DNA from: Mycobacterium simulans
GTDB lineage: Bacteria > Actinomycetota > Actinomycetes > Mycobacteriales > Mycobacteriaceae
NCBI RefSeq assembly: GCF_900232995.1
Contig: NZ_OCVX01000005.1
Location: forward strand, 575,031-628,872
Length of the DNA stretch: 53,842 nucleotides
Direction: 5' to 3'
In this document: piece by piece, positions 25,498-39,869 of the stretch
How positions within the stretch are numbered: the first letter of the stretch is position 1
How the letters are laid out: the number at the start of each line of letters is the position of its first letter
The notes under the pieces: generated by a model
Database searches by the model: none
Told to the model about the DNA's origin: nothing
What the model saw: the letters and a program-made list of their open reading frames with translations, nothing else
Position numbers and translations under genes: made by a program

Positions 25498-26876
25498 TCA
25501 CATCGTGAGAGCGGCACCGACGTCGGTGGCTAATGCAACCACCTCCGCGACCAGGTCGGCTGTTGTTACCAATTGCTCCTGGCTGTGCTCGCTTGTGACG
25601 AAGAAGCGCAGCCGTTCCTGGCCCGGGCCGACACCCGGAGCTGCCACCGGGCCGACGTAGACGCCGCGTTGCAGCAGCAGCGAAGACGCGTACAACACTT
25701 GAATCTCGCCCGGCACCAACACCGGTACGATCGGTGTGCCCTCTGAGAACCCCAGGTTGAGATTGCGCTCGCGCAGTGCGGCTGTGAATAGCTTGGCGTT
25801 GTGCCACAGCTGCGAAACCCGCTGAGGCTCGCTCTCAAGTACCTCAAGTGCCGCAAGTGCGGCTGCTGCGGCACTCGGTGGCGGTCCGACGGTAGGGGTG
25901 GCCACAGGCGAGGTGTGCGGGGCTTGAACGATCTCGGCACTCCCGGCAATGACCCCGCCGCAACTGCCCAACGCCTTGGACAGGCAGCCCATCCAGATGT
26001 CCACGGCGTCGCCGGGCAGTCCAAAGTGTTCGCGTACGCCGTGCCCGTGGGCGCCAAATACCCCTATCGAGTGCGCCTCATCCACCATTACCGCACAGTC
26101 GAATTCACGTGCAACTGCTGCGATCTCGGGAAGCCTCCCGACGTCGCCGTCCATGCTGTAGTGGCCCTCGATGACGACGAGTACTCGGTCGAAACGCTCG
26201 CGCGACATGCGCAGCACACCCCGTAAGGACTCCGGGTCGTTGTGGCGGAACGTCATGCTGCGCGCACCCGCCCACCGTGCACCGGTGACCACGCTCGAGT
26301 GGATGAGCGCATCGGCCACGACGGCGTCGCGTTCGCCGAGGAGGAATCCGATAACTCCGGAATTCGTGAGGTATCCACTCGTGGCGATGATGGCCGATTC
26401 CACGTCATAGATTTCAGCCAGCCTGCGTTCCAGTCGAGGGTAGATCTCGATCTCCCCGGACGTGATGCGGCTGGCCGAAGCCGAGGCGCCGTACTGGCCT
26501 ACCGCATCCTGAACTGCCTTAATGACTTTCGGATGGTGAGCCATGCCAAGGTAGTTGTAGTTGGAGAAATTGGTCGTGGCCCCGTAGGGACCTTCGATGA
26601 CGGAGGTGTTGGGCCCTTGCCTCGGGATGAACAACGGATTCGGCATCCCGGTCAGCTCGCCCATCGTCAGCGCGCGCGCCGCGCGCTCGCGGGCGGCAAC
26701 GACACCAGTCTGATCGCCGAACTGTCGGCCCGTGTCGCGTCGCGGCTTGCCAACTGCGGGCGGTGCCTTGACGGCCGGGGTCACCTCTGCCGCCGACGCC
26801 GTCGTGTCGGCGCCGTCCGAGTTGGCGAGCAAACTGCGCGCGATGTCGCGCGCGGAATTGCTTGTCAGACCTGCGG

Positions 26877-26880
<4 letters not shown>
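25498..26880 (-). CDS. Alpha-oxoamine synthase (PLP-dependent, AONS/SPT-like) acting as PKS release enzyme
   Basis: A 460-residue fold-type I PLP enzyme of the alpha-oxoamine synthase family (8-amino-7-oxononanoate synthase, serine palmitoyltransferase, KBL). Visible motifs are NFSNYNYLGMAHHP; SASRITSGEIEIYPRLE; the acid/PLP region EGHYSMDGD (238-246); DEAHSIGVFG with Asp267 and His270; and the PLP lysine Lys302 in CLSKALGSCGG. The family condenses an acyl thioester with an amino acid with loss of CO2, giving an alpha-aminoketone. An 85-residue N-terminal extension is unusual. Its ATG overlaps the PKS stop (ATGA), and the PKS ends in an ACP with no thioesterase, so off-loading of the polyketide chain onto an amino acid is the natural reading. 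A housekeeping BioF role is less likely here. Confidence 0.88.
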
Positions 26881-33242
<6,362 letters not shown>

Positions 33243-33735
33243 TGCCGACACTCCTACGATAATTGTTTTGGCACAAGGCTTTCGACGCTGGACGCCACCG
33301 GGCCACCGGGGACTGACTACTAGCACCGGGGGATGTCAACCACCCCGCGCGCCAAGACATGTTGCTGCGCTGCACGCGTTGTCATATGCATCCGTTGCGA
33401 TGCGCAACTGTTGCTTATGTAATCATTCGATTGTTTATATTAGGCCGTGGGTAGCTAGAACGCAAGAGGCATTATCGCCGGGGACAAATTCCTGACGACC
33501 CGTTGGATCAGACGAGCTGACGATCGCGCGCACCTCAGCAACCACCACAGCTACGGCGGCCCAGTAATTTGATTGTCCCGCAATATAATCCGCGGTCGAG
33601 TGTTGCCACGGAATTTCGCCGGCCAGACGCAATCGGGCCGGCACTTGCGAAAGATCGGCACGTCCAGTTAATGGATGGCTGCGTGGCGTGACGTTAGCTG
33701 GCTAGCCCGCGCAGTGGGAGATCAAACGCAGCGGC
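33243..33735. other. PKS promoter region, 490 bp without a convincing gene
   Basis: No credible coding sequence. It contains the PKS ribosome-binding site, an AT-rich stretch (33416-33450) suited to a promoter, and the GTTGC-N5-GCAAC operator array annotated separately. The remaining part toward the nitroreductase stop shows nothing recognisable. Confidence 0.6.
33361..33424 (+). promoter_or_regulatory. Tandem GTTGC-N5-GCAAC operator array upstream of the PKS operon
   Basis: A perfect site GTTGCGATGCGCAAC is at 33394-33408. A good degenerate copy GTTGTCATATGCATC is at 33378-33392, and GTTGC half-sites occur at 33361 and 33410. Starts are spaced 17, 16 and 16 bp, so the sites recur on a fixed period. 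The array lies about 150 bp upstream of the PKS start. The same 15-bp architecture and 16-bp spacing recur upstream of the nitroreductase gene. Confidence 0.65.
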
Positions 33736-34290
33736 TCAGGCAGTCGCTACAGTCGCCTCCATGGGAGTCGTGACGTCCACCGGCTCGAAGACAAAGACGT
33801 AGCGCGCACCCCCGCGTTTTAGGTAGGTGTCATGCGCCGGCCACATAGCGATCAAGCTCGGCATGTTGCGGTCGATCTCTTCCTGTGTCGCAGACCGGGC
33901 GATATAGCTTGCGGCGGTTCCCTCGATCTCGATGCGCGCCCTGGGGTCAGAGCGCAGATTCTTGGGCCAGCTGCTGGCGGCTTCCAATCCGAAGTTCTCG
34001 CAAACGGCGACCACGTTCTTGCCGTCGAGCACGTAGAACACCGGAACCGTCCGCTTTTTGCCGGTCTTGTTGCCGGTAGTGGTGAGCAGCATCGTGGGCA
34101 TTGCGCGGCCCAGCGCCGATAGCCGGCCCCGAGTCACTCGCAGCAGCGCCCGGTCGAACTTCGAACCAATGTGCTTCACATACAGCGAGAACCAGCGATA
34201 GTGGCCCAGCCACCGCATCATGCGGACGTATAGGCCATACAGCCCGTTCACCGTCGCACCCGCGTGAAAGCTGCGCTCAATGTCATTCAT
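33736..34290 (-). CDS. F420-dependent (deazaflavin) nitroreductase-family protein, Ddn-like
   Basis: A 184-residue split-barrel protein of the deazaflavin-dependent nitroreductase family. The motif TMLLTTTGNKTGKKRTVPVF followed by LDGKNVVAVCENFG and SWPKNLRSDPRARIEI is the family signature (lTTtGrkSGk.R..pl...). Members reduce quinones, enones or nitroimidazoles using reduced F420. The ATG at 34290 was chosen over the one at 34350, which lies inside the operator sites. The ribosome-binding site is weak. It shares an operator type with the PKS promoter, so it may belong to the same regulon and could reduce an intermediate of the product; that is inference. Confidence 0.82.
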   Translation of the reverse strand: MNDIERSFHAGATVNGLYGLYVRMMRWLGHYRWFSLYVKHIGSKFDRALLRVTRGRLSALGRAMPTMLLTTTGNKTGKKRTVPVFYVLDGKNVVAVCENFGLEAASSWPKNLRSDPRARIEIEGTAASYIARSATQEEIDRNMPSLIAMWPAHDTYLKRGGARYVFVFEPVDVTTPMEATVATA

Positions 34291-34336
34291 CCTGAACTCG
34301 CTTCGTTCGATAAGGGGGCGAGCACTCCTCGCCAGC

Positions 34337-34403
34337 GTTGCTATATGCAACTATTGCGCTATGCAAGCGTATGGTTACGCCATCGTAGGTTGCGACTTGC
34401 TAA
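34337..34403 (+). promoter_or_regulatory. GTTGC-N5-GCAAC operator array upstream of the nitroreductase gene
   Basis: GTTGCTATATGCAAC (34337-34351) is perfect, ATTGCGCTATGCAAG (34353-34367) has 8 of 10 half-site bases, and GTTGCGACTTGCTAA (34389-34403) has 8 of 10. The first two start 16 bp apart, as in the PKS promoter array. A further CGCAACC at 34406-34412 pairs with the GGTTGCG at 34388. These sites begin 47 bp upstream of the ATG at 34290. Confidence 0.65.
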
Positions 34404-34518
34404 AGCGCAACCATCCGCCGCCGACGTAGCGATCTCGGGCTCGCCGGAACCGGCGACAAAGCCGTCCACCTCGAGCACCAGCCGGCGGCATCATCGGCAC
34501 TCGCCGAGCGGACAAGCA

Positions 34519-35385
34519 TCAGCCAGCGACTGCATTGAGCCGCTCGCGGGTGTCATCGTCGAGCTCGATGTCCGCGACGGCGAGATTCTCCTCCAGGTGC
34601 CGCACCGACGAGGTGCCCGGGATCAGCAGCACATTGGGTGCCACATTCAGCGTCCACGCCAACGCGATCTGAGCCGGAGTCCGGCCCAATTGCGCGGCCG
34701 CCCGCTGGACCACGTCGTTTCCCAATACCGGGTTCGATGGCGCGAATGCCGATCCCAGTGGGAAGAACGGCACGAACGCAATGCCGCGCGCGGTGCATTC
34801 TTCCAACACCGGAGTCGATGTTCGGTGGACTAGGTTGAAAGCGTTTTGCACGCAAGCGATTTCCGTGCGCTGCAACGCGTGCAGCAGATGTTCGCGGGTG
34901 ATTTCACTGAGCCCGATGCCGCCGATCAGCCCTTCATCGCGGGCCGCGATCATCGTCGAAAGCTGGTCGTCGAACAGCTGGTCCGGCCCCTCGCCACCCA
35001 TCAGTCGTAGGTTGACCACCGCCAACCGGTCGACGCCGAGGGTGCGGAGGTTGGCTTCCAGATCCCGGCGCAGGTCGCCGGGATCTGGGAGCGGCAGCCA
35101 GGCGCCGGCCTCATCGCGGCGCGCGCCCACCTTGCTCACCAGCGCCAGGTTCTCCGGATACGGATACAGCGCCTCCCGGATCAGTTCGTTCGCGACATCC
35201 GGCCCGTAGAACTGTGCGGTGTCGATGTGATTGACGCCGAGCTCGACCGCCCGCCGCAGCACGGCCAGCGCCGCTTCGCGATCCCGCGGCGGACCCAACA
35301 CGCCCGGGCCCGGCAGTTGCATCGCGCCGAAGCCGATGCGGGCAACCGAAAAGCGCCCAAGTGGGCCAAACGTAAAGGAATCCAT
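34519..35385 (-). CDS. Aldo/keto reductase-family oxidoreductase
   Basis: A 288-residue TIM-barrel aldo/keto reductase. Catalytic Asp55 and Tyr60 lie in VNHIDTAQFYGPDVANELIR, Lys85 in LALVSKVGARR. NADPH-binding residues are in the C-terminal LLIPGTSSVRHLEENLAV. The usual catalytic His after strand 4 is not evident: the region reads LAVVNLRLMGGEG, so the tetrad appears incomplete, as in some divergent members. Substrate unknown. The start at 35385 is only 23 bp from the divergent AcuI-like gene start at 35409, so promoters overlap. Confidence 0.88.
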   Translation of the reverse strand: MDSFTFGPLGRFSVARIGFGAMQLPGPGVLGPPRDREAALAVLRRAVELGVNHIDTAQFYGPDVANELIREALYPYPENLALVSKVGARRDEAGAWLPLPDPGDLRRDLEANLRTLGVDRLAVVNLRLMGGEGPDQLFDDQLSTMIAARDEGLIGGIGLSEITREHLLHALQRTEIACVQNAFNLVHRTSTPVLEECTARGIAFVPFFPLGSAFAPSNPVLGNDVVQRAAAQLGRTPAQIALAWTLNVAPNVLLIPGTSSVRHLEENLAVADIELDDDTRERLNAVAG

Positions 35386-35408
35386 CTTGTGAGGCTAGCG
35401 TCGAGGCC

Positions 35409-36416
35409 ATGGACACATTTCAAGCGCTGGTGGCGCGCCAGGACGGCGACCGGATATCAGCATCGGTCGAGACACTCACCGAGTCCGACCTGCCGCCCGG
35501 TGAGGTGACGATCCAGGTGCTGTATTCCAGCGTCAACTTCAAGGACGCGCTGGCGCTGACCCCGGGCGGCGGCGTGGTGCGCAACTACCCCCCAACAGGG
35601 CTGGTGCCGGGCATCGACCTGACCGGCCAAGTCGTCGAGTCCCGGTCACCGGACTTCGCGGTCGGAGACAGCGTCCTCGCCCACGGTTACGAAATCGGCA
35701 CCGGCCACCACGGCGGCTACGCCGAATATGCGCGGCTGCCGGCCGATCAGTTGGTGGCGCTGGGCGCCATAAGTCCGCATGACGGCGCCGCGATCGGTAC
35801 CGCGGGCTTCACCGCCGCCATGAGCGTGCAGGCGCTCATCGACTGGGGCATTAAGGCCGACGCTGGACCCATCGTCGTCACCGGCGCCTCCGGCGGCGTC
35901 GGCTCGGTCAGCGTGGATCTATTGGCAGGTGCCGGCTATCAAGTGGTGGCCTCGACCGGCAAAAAGAGCGCCGTTGAACTACTGAAAGCCCTTGGCGCCG
36001 TGGAAGTTATCGGCCGGCTGCCCGCCGATCCCGACGCCCAACCGCGGCCACTGGCCAAGGCGCGCTGGGCGGCAGCGGTGGACTGTGTGGGCGGCGCGAC
36101 GTTGGCGGATGTGCTCAGCGCCGTCGACTACCGCGGCGCGGTGGCCGCGAGTGGGCTCACCGGTGGCGCGGGCCTACACACCACGGTGATGCCGTTCATC
36201 CTGCGCGGCGTCGCATTGCTGGGCATCGATTCCGTACAGCTACCCATAGGTCCGCGACGCGAACTGTGGGCGCGGCTCGGCGATTCGTTGCGGCCGCGTC
36301 ATCTGGGCCAGATCACCACCGAGGTCGATGTCAAAGACGTTGTCGGTGTGCTCGACCAGGTACGTGCCGGGGCGTTCACCGGCCGGGCTGTGGTGCGGGT
36401 CGCCGGCGGATTCTGA
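35409..36416 (+). CDS. NADPH:quinone reductase/acrylyl-CoA reductase-like MDR protein (YhdH/AcuI family)
   Basis: A 335-residue zinc-free medium-chain reductase. The YhdH/AcuI signature region is LYSSVNFKDALALTPGGGVV, with PGIDLTGQVVES. The NADPH Rossmann motif is VVTGASGGVGSVSVDLLAG, and VDCVGGATLADVLSAVDYRG lies downstream. AcuI enzymes reduce acrylyl-CoA to propionyl-CoA; YhdH has quinone/enone reductase activity. It is followed 21 bp later by fadB4, another MDR reductase, in the same direction, suggesting an operon. Exact substrate not determinable. Confidence 0.88.
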   Translation: MDTFQALVARQDGDRISASVETLTESDLPPGEVTIQVLYSSVNFKDALALTPGGGVVRNYPPTGLVPGIDLTGQVVESRSPDFAVGDSVLAHGYEIGTGHHGGYAEYARLPADQLVALGAISPHDGAAIGTAGFTAAMSVQALIDWGIKADAGPIVVTGASGGVGSVSVDLLAGAGYQVVASTGKKSAVELLKALGAVEVIGRLPADPDAQPRPLAKARWAAAVDCVGGATLADVLSAVDYRGAVAASGLTGGAGLHTTVMPFILRGVALLGIDSVQLPIGPRRELWARLGDSLRPRHLGQITTEVDVKDVVGVLDQVRAGAFTGRAVVRVAGGF

Positions 36417-36437
36417 ACCGGAAGTACGCTGTTCGCC

Positions 36438-37409
36438 ATGCGCGCAGCACGGGTGACTCGACTGGATGGTCCCGACGCGGTTGAGGTGGCAGAGGTCGAT
36501 GACCCCGCCCGCGATGGCGTCGTCGTCGGGGTGCCCGCCGCCGGGGTGGCGTTCCCCGATGCGCTGCTCCCCCGCGGCCTGTACCAGTACCGACCGGAAC
36601 CGCCGTTCGTGCTCGGGGCCGAAATCGCCGGCGTGGTCCGTTCGGCACCCGATGCTGCGCGGGTGCGGCCTGGCGACCGTGTTGTCGGCCTGACCATGCT
36701 CACCGGCGGCATGGCTGAAATCGCGGTGCTGCCACGCGACCGGGTGTTCAAGCTGCCGGACAACGTCAGCTTCGAATCGGGTGCTGGCGTACTGTTCAAC
36801 GACCTGACCGTGTATTTCGCGCTGAGCGTGCGTGGCCGATTGCAAACGGGCGAGACGGTGCTGGTGCACGGCGCAGCCGGTGGGATCGGCACATCTGCGC
36901 TGCGACTGGCGTCGGTGCTCGGGGCGTCCCGCGTCATTGCGGTGGTCAGCACCGAGGAGAAAGCCCAAATCGCAACCGCTGCTGGGGCAACCGATGTGGT
37001 GCTGGCCGAGGGTTTCAAGGACGCGGCCAAGGAGCTGACCGGCGGCCGCGGCGTCGACATAGTGGTCGACCCCGTGGGCGGTGACCGGTTCACCGACTCG
37101 CTCCGCTCGCTCGCCCCGGGGGGACGCTTGCTCGTCATCGGCTTCACCGGCGGTGACATACCAACCGTGAAGGTAAACCGGCTGCTGCTCAACAACATTG
37201 ACGTGGTCGGTGTCGGCTGGGGCGCCTGGGCCGGGACCCCCCCCGGCGCGCTGACCGAACAGTGGGCCGCGCTGGAGCAGCTGCTCGCCTCGGGCAAGCT
37301 GTCCCCGCCCGAGCCGGTGGTCTACCCGCTCGAGGAGGCGGCCGCCGCGATCGCATCGCTGGAGAATCGCAGCGCCAAAGGGAAAGTCGTCCTGCGCGTT
37401 CGCGATTAG
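36438..37409 (+). CDS. fadB4: NADPH quinone oxidoreductase FadB4 (MDR family), Rv3141-like
   Basis: A 323-residue quinone oxidoreductase-like protein. RAARVTRLDGPDAVEVAEV is at the N-terminus, and the NADPH motif VLVHGAAGGIGTSALRLASV is at about 140. DIVVDPVGGDRFTDSLRSL and the C-terminal ENRSAKGKVVLRVRD match H37Rv Rv3141. The name fadB4 is historical; it is not a FadB-type multifunctional protein. In H37Rv it directly follows fadE23 and precedes Rv3142c; here accessory blocks sit on both sides. Confidence 0.93.
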   Translation: MRAARVTRLDGPDAVEVAEVDDPARDGVVVGVPAAGVAFPDALLPRGLYQYRPEPPFVLGAEIAGVVRSAPDAARVRPGDRVVGLTMLTGGMAEIAVLPRDRVFKLPDNVSFESGAGVLFNDLTVYFALSVRGRLQTGETVLVHGAAGGIGTSALRLASVLGASRVIAVVSTEEKAQIATAAGATDVVLAEGFKDAAKELTGGRGVDIVVDPVGGDRFTDSLRSLAPGGRLLVIGFTGGDIPTVKVNRLLLNNIDVVGVGWGAWAGTPPGALTEQWAALEQLLASGKLSPPEPVVYPLEEAAAAIASLENRSAKGKVVLRVRD

Positions 37410-37667
37410 CCCCGCAAGTGTCCGCGACACTAACACCACACACAAGACACGCCGCGAAGCGTGTGCGTGGCTTGAGTCTGAGCGACGGCTGTTGCGCCCG
37501 TCGAGAAGCAAAGTAATGTCACTTTTAGTTTGGCAAAGATCCCCGGGAGCTAGCCATGGAATCCTTTGTCCACCTGCGAAAATGCAGCGACACGCGAGAA
37601 TGACCATCACGAGGGCGTCGAGGACGACCAGCTGGGCCGCGGCGGCTTCACCGGGCGAACGGCCATC

Positions 37668-38945
37668 ATGATGGCCCGCGAGAACTTCGCGAGAAGCGAT
37701 GAGGTGGGGGCACCTCCCGCTTGCGGGGGAGAGCGGCGCATAGCAGCCACCGGGCCGCTCGACGGCATCCGGGTGCTCGAACTCGGCACCTTGATCGCCG
37801 GTCCGTTCGCCGGCCGGCTGCTCGGAGATATGGGCGCCGAGGTCATCAAGATCGAACCGCCTGGCGCTCCGGACCCGCTGCGCACCTGGGGCCAGGCCAA
37901 AGTCGACGGACACCACTTCTTCTGGACGGTGCACGCCCGCAACAAGAAGGCCGTCACGCTCGACCTTCGCAGGCCGCGTGGTCGGGAGCTGTTCCTTGAA
38001 CTCGTCGCCAAATCCGACATAGTGGTGGAGAACTTCCGCCCGGGCACTCTGGAGAAATGGAACCTCGGTTACGACGAGCTTCGGGACCGCAATCCAGGCA
38101 TCGTCCTGGTTCGGGTGTCCGGCTACGGGCAAAACGGACCCGAATCCCACAAGGCCGGTTACGCCTCCATGGCCGAGGCCGCCAGCGGCCTACGCCACCT
38201 CAACGGATTCCCCGGCGGGCCGCCGCCCCGACTTTCGGTATCGCTGGGCGACAGCCTCGCGGGCATGTTCGCCGCCCAGGGCGCTCTGGCCGCGCTGTAC
38301 CGCCGCGGGATCACCGGGCAAGGCCAGGTGGTTGACGTGGCGCTCACTGAAGCCTGCTTGGCGGTCCAGGACTCCACGATCCCGGACTACGACGTCGCCG
38401 GCGTGGTGCGCGGCCCGTCCGGCACCCGGTTGGAGGGCATCGCGCCCTCCAACATCTACCGCAGTGCCGACGGCCACTGGGTGGTGATCGCAGCCAACCA
38501 GGACAGCGTCTTTGCCCGCCTGTGTCAAGCGATGGGCCGCCCAGAGCTGGCCACCGACGAGCGATTCGCCAACCACCGCGCACGCGGCCGCAACCAGGAT
38601 GAGCTCGACGAGATCATTGGCGACTGGGCCGCGCAACGCAAACCCGGCGACATCATCGAAACGCTCAGCGCCGCCGGCGTGATCGCCGGGCCAATCAACA
38701 CGGTCGCCGACGTCGTCATGGATCCTCAGCTGCGGGCCCGCGGAATGTTGGTCGATCACTATGACGAACGCATCGAGCGTAACGTGTTGGGCCCCGGGGT
38801 GGTGCCGGTGCTTTCCGAATCACCGGGCAGTGTCCGCCACGCCGGGCCCGCGCATCCGGGACAACACAACGACGATGTCTATGTCGGGCTGCTGGGCAAG
38901 ACCGCCGCCGAGCTTACCGAATTGCGAGCTGAGGCGGTGATTTAA
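37668..38945 (+). CDS. CaiB/BaiF-type CoA-transferase
   Basis: A class III CoA-transferase of about 425 residues. LDGIRVLELGTLIAGPFAGR, then LGDMGAEVIKIEPPGAPDPL, contains the conserved core. The catalytic Asp position is expected in the SLGDSLAGMFAAQGALAAL region, and EGIAPSNIYRSADGHWVV is typical. It transfers CoA between acids. The start is uncertain: ATG at 37668 or 37671 places a repeat-derived sequence (VGAPPACGGERRIAA) at the N-terminus, while the family core begins only at about 37758. GTG 37704 inside the repeat is another option. Its TAA is immediately followed by the HMG-CoA-lyase-like frame, making it first gene of a catabolic operon. Confidence 0.85.
   Translation: MMARENFARSDEVGAPPACGGERRIAATGPLDGIRVLELGTLIAGPFAGRLLGDMGAEVIKIEPPGAPDPLRTWGQAKVDGHHFFWTVHARNKKAVTLDLRRPRGRELFLELVAKSDIVVENFRPGTLEKWNLGYDELRDRNPGIVLVRVSGYGQNGPESHKAGYASMAEAASGLRHLNGFPGGPPPRLSVSLGDSLAGMFAAQGALAALYRRGITGQGQVVDVALTEACLAVQDSTIPDYDVAGVVRGPSGTRLEGIAPSNIYRSADGHWVVIAANQDSVFARLCQAMGRPELATDERFANHRARGRNQDELDEIIGDWAAQRKPGDIIETLSAAGVIAGPINTVADVVMDPQLRARGMLVDHYDERIERNVLGPGVVPVLSESPGSVRHAGPAHPGQHNDDVYVGLLGKTAAELTELRAEAVI
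37701..37739 (+). repeat. Short interspersed double-hairpin element at the 5' end of the CoA-transferase gene
   Basis: It contains two alternative hairpins that share the bases CTC: GAGGTG-GGGG-CACCTC (37701-37716) and CTCCCGC-TT-GCGGGGG (37714-37729). I recognise the motif GGTGGGGGCACCTCCCGC, followed by TTGCGGGGGAGAG, as one that recurs in many mycobacterial genomes; the copy number here cannot be checked. Only one copy occurs in the window, and it is read in frame as part of the CoA-transferase N-terminus if translation starts upstream. Confidence 0.6.
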
Positions 38946-39839
38946 CTGACGCACATCGACATCCGCGAGGTTTCGCTACGCGACGGCCTGCAGATCGAGA
39001 AGCCAATTCCGTTGTCGGCCAAGCTCGAACTGCTCGCCGCGGTTGCGGCCACCGGTGTGCGCGAGGTGGAGGCGACGGCGTTCGTGTCCCCGTCGAAGGT
39101 GCCGTCGATGGCCGACGCCGCTGAGCTCGCGGCCGAACTGCACAACTACCCCGACATCGAATTCTCCGCGCTGGTAGCCAGTCCCAACGGCGCCAAGCGG
39201 GCCATCGCCGCCGGACTACGCGCTATCGAATACGTCGTGGCGGCCGACGACTCATTCAGCACCGCCAACGTCGGACGGACCAGTGCCGAAGCCACCGCTC
39301 AGATCGGCGACATCGTCACCATTGCGCATAACAGCGACGTCTCCGTCGAGGTCATCGTCGCAACCGCATGGGACTCCCCCTTCGAAGGGCCTACCCCGCC
39401 GCGGCGGGTCCTCGACATCGCCGCGGCGGCGCGCGACCAAGGCGTCGATCGCTTCTCGATCGCCGACACGATCGGCACCGCCACCCCTGGACGGGTGACT
39501 TCACTGATCGCACAGCTACGTTCGATGATCGGCGACCTTCCGCTGGGCGGACACTTCCACAACACCCGCGGCGCCGGACTGGCCAGCGCCTATGCGGCCG
39601 TCAACTCGGGCGTCACTCGGCTGGACGCGTCGGTCGGCGGGCTCGGTGGTTGTCCATTCGCACCGGGGGCCACCGGAAATATCGCTACCGAGGATCTGGT
39701 GTACCTGTTGACCGACAGCGGTTTCGATGTCGACGTCGACCTGCACGCCGCCGTCGCCGCGGCTGGCGTGGCGAAATCAGTTGTCGGACATGACTTGCCG
39801 AGCGCTCTGTTACGTGCGGGAGACCGGATCAGAAACTGA
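38946..39839 (+). CDS. Hydroxymethylglutaryl-CoA lyase-like enzyme (DRE-TIM superfamily)
   Basis: A 297-residue TIM-barrel lyase. The RDGLQIE metal/catalytic motif is at about 11-16 (IREVSLRDGLQIEKP). HFHNTRGAGLASAYA supplies metal-ligand His residues, and the HMGL signature Cys loop GGLGGCPFAPGATGNIATED is near 230. It cleaves 3-hydroxy-3-methylglutaryl-CoA-type substrates to acetyl-CoA plus a ketone body. No ATG or GTG lies between the preceding in-frame TAA (38943) and the conserved RDGLQ motif, so full-length protein would have to start at CTG 38946 (THIDIREVSLRDG). The next standard candidate, TTG 39012, would remove the RDGLQ motif. A GAGG box lies about 12 nt upstream of the CTG. Confidence 0.85.
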   Translation: MTHIDIREVSLRDGLQIEKPIPLSAKLELLAAVAATGVREVEATAFVSPSKVPSMADAAELAAELHNYPDIEFSALVASPNGAKRAIAAGLRAIEYVVAADDSFSTANVGRTSAEATAQIGDIVTIAHNSDVSVEVIVATAWDSPFEGPTPPRRVLDIAAAARDQGVDRFSIADTIGTATPGRVTSLIAQLRSMIGDLPLGGHFHNTRGAGLASAYAAVNSGVTRLDASVGGLGGCPFAPGATGNIATEDLVYLLTDSGFDVDVDLHAAVAAAGVAKSVVGHDLPSALLRAGDRIRN

Positions 39840-39869
39840 AGTCGCCGTACGGCGCGTAAGGAGATCATC

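Noticed and set aside
33361..33375. A fourth full GTTGC-N5-GCAAC operator copy
   Set aside because: Only the left half-site GTTGC is present; the right half reads TGCAC and is out of register by one base.
33435..33644. A 69-residue minus-strand frame in the PKS promoter region
   Set aside because: No ribosome-binding site, no recognisable motif, and atypical composition; more likely non-coding.
37556..37603. A 15-codon frame (MESFVHLRKCSDTRE) upstream of the CoA-transferase as a leader peptide
   Set aside because: It has a stop well before the gene and no codon bias or hairpin pairing typical of attenuation; chance is likely.
36240..38150. A 636-residue open frame on the minus strand
   Set aside because: It lies antisense to the AcuI-like gene, fadB4 and the CoA-transferase, all with clear family motifs; long antisense frames are expected at this GC content.
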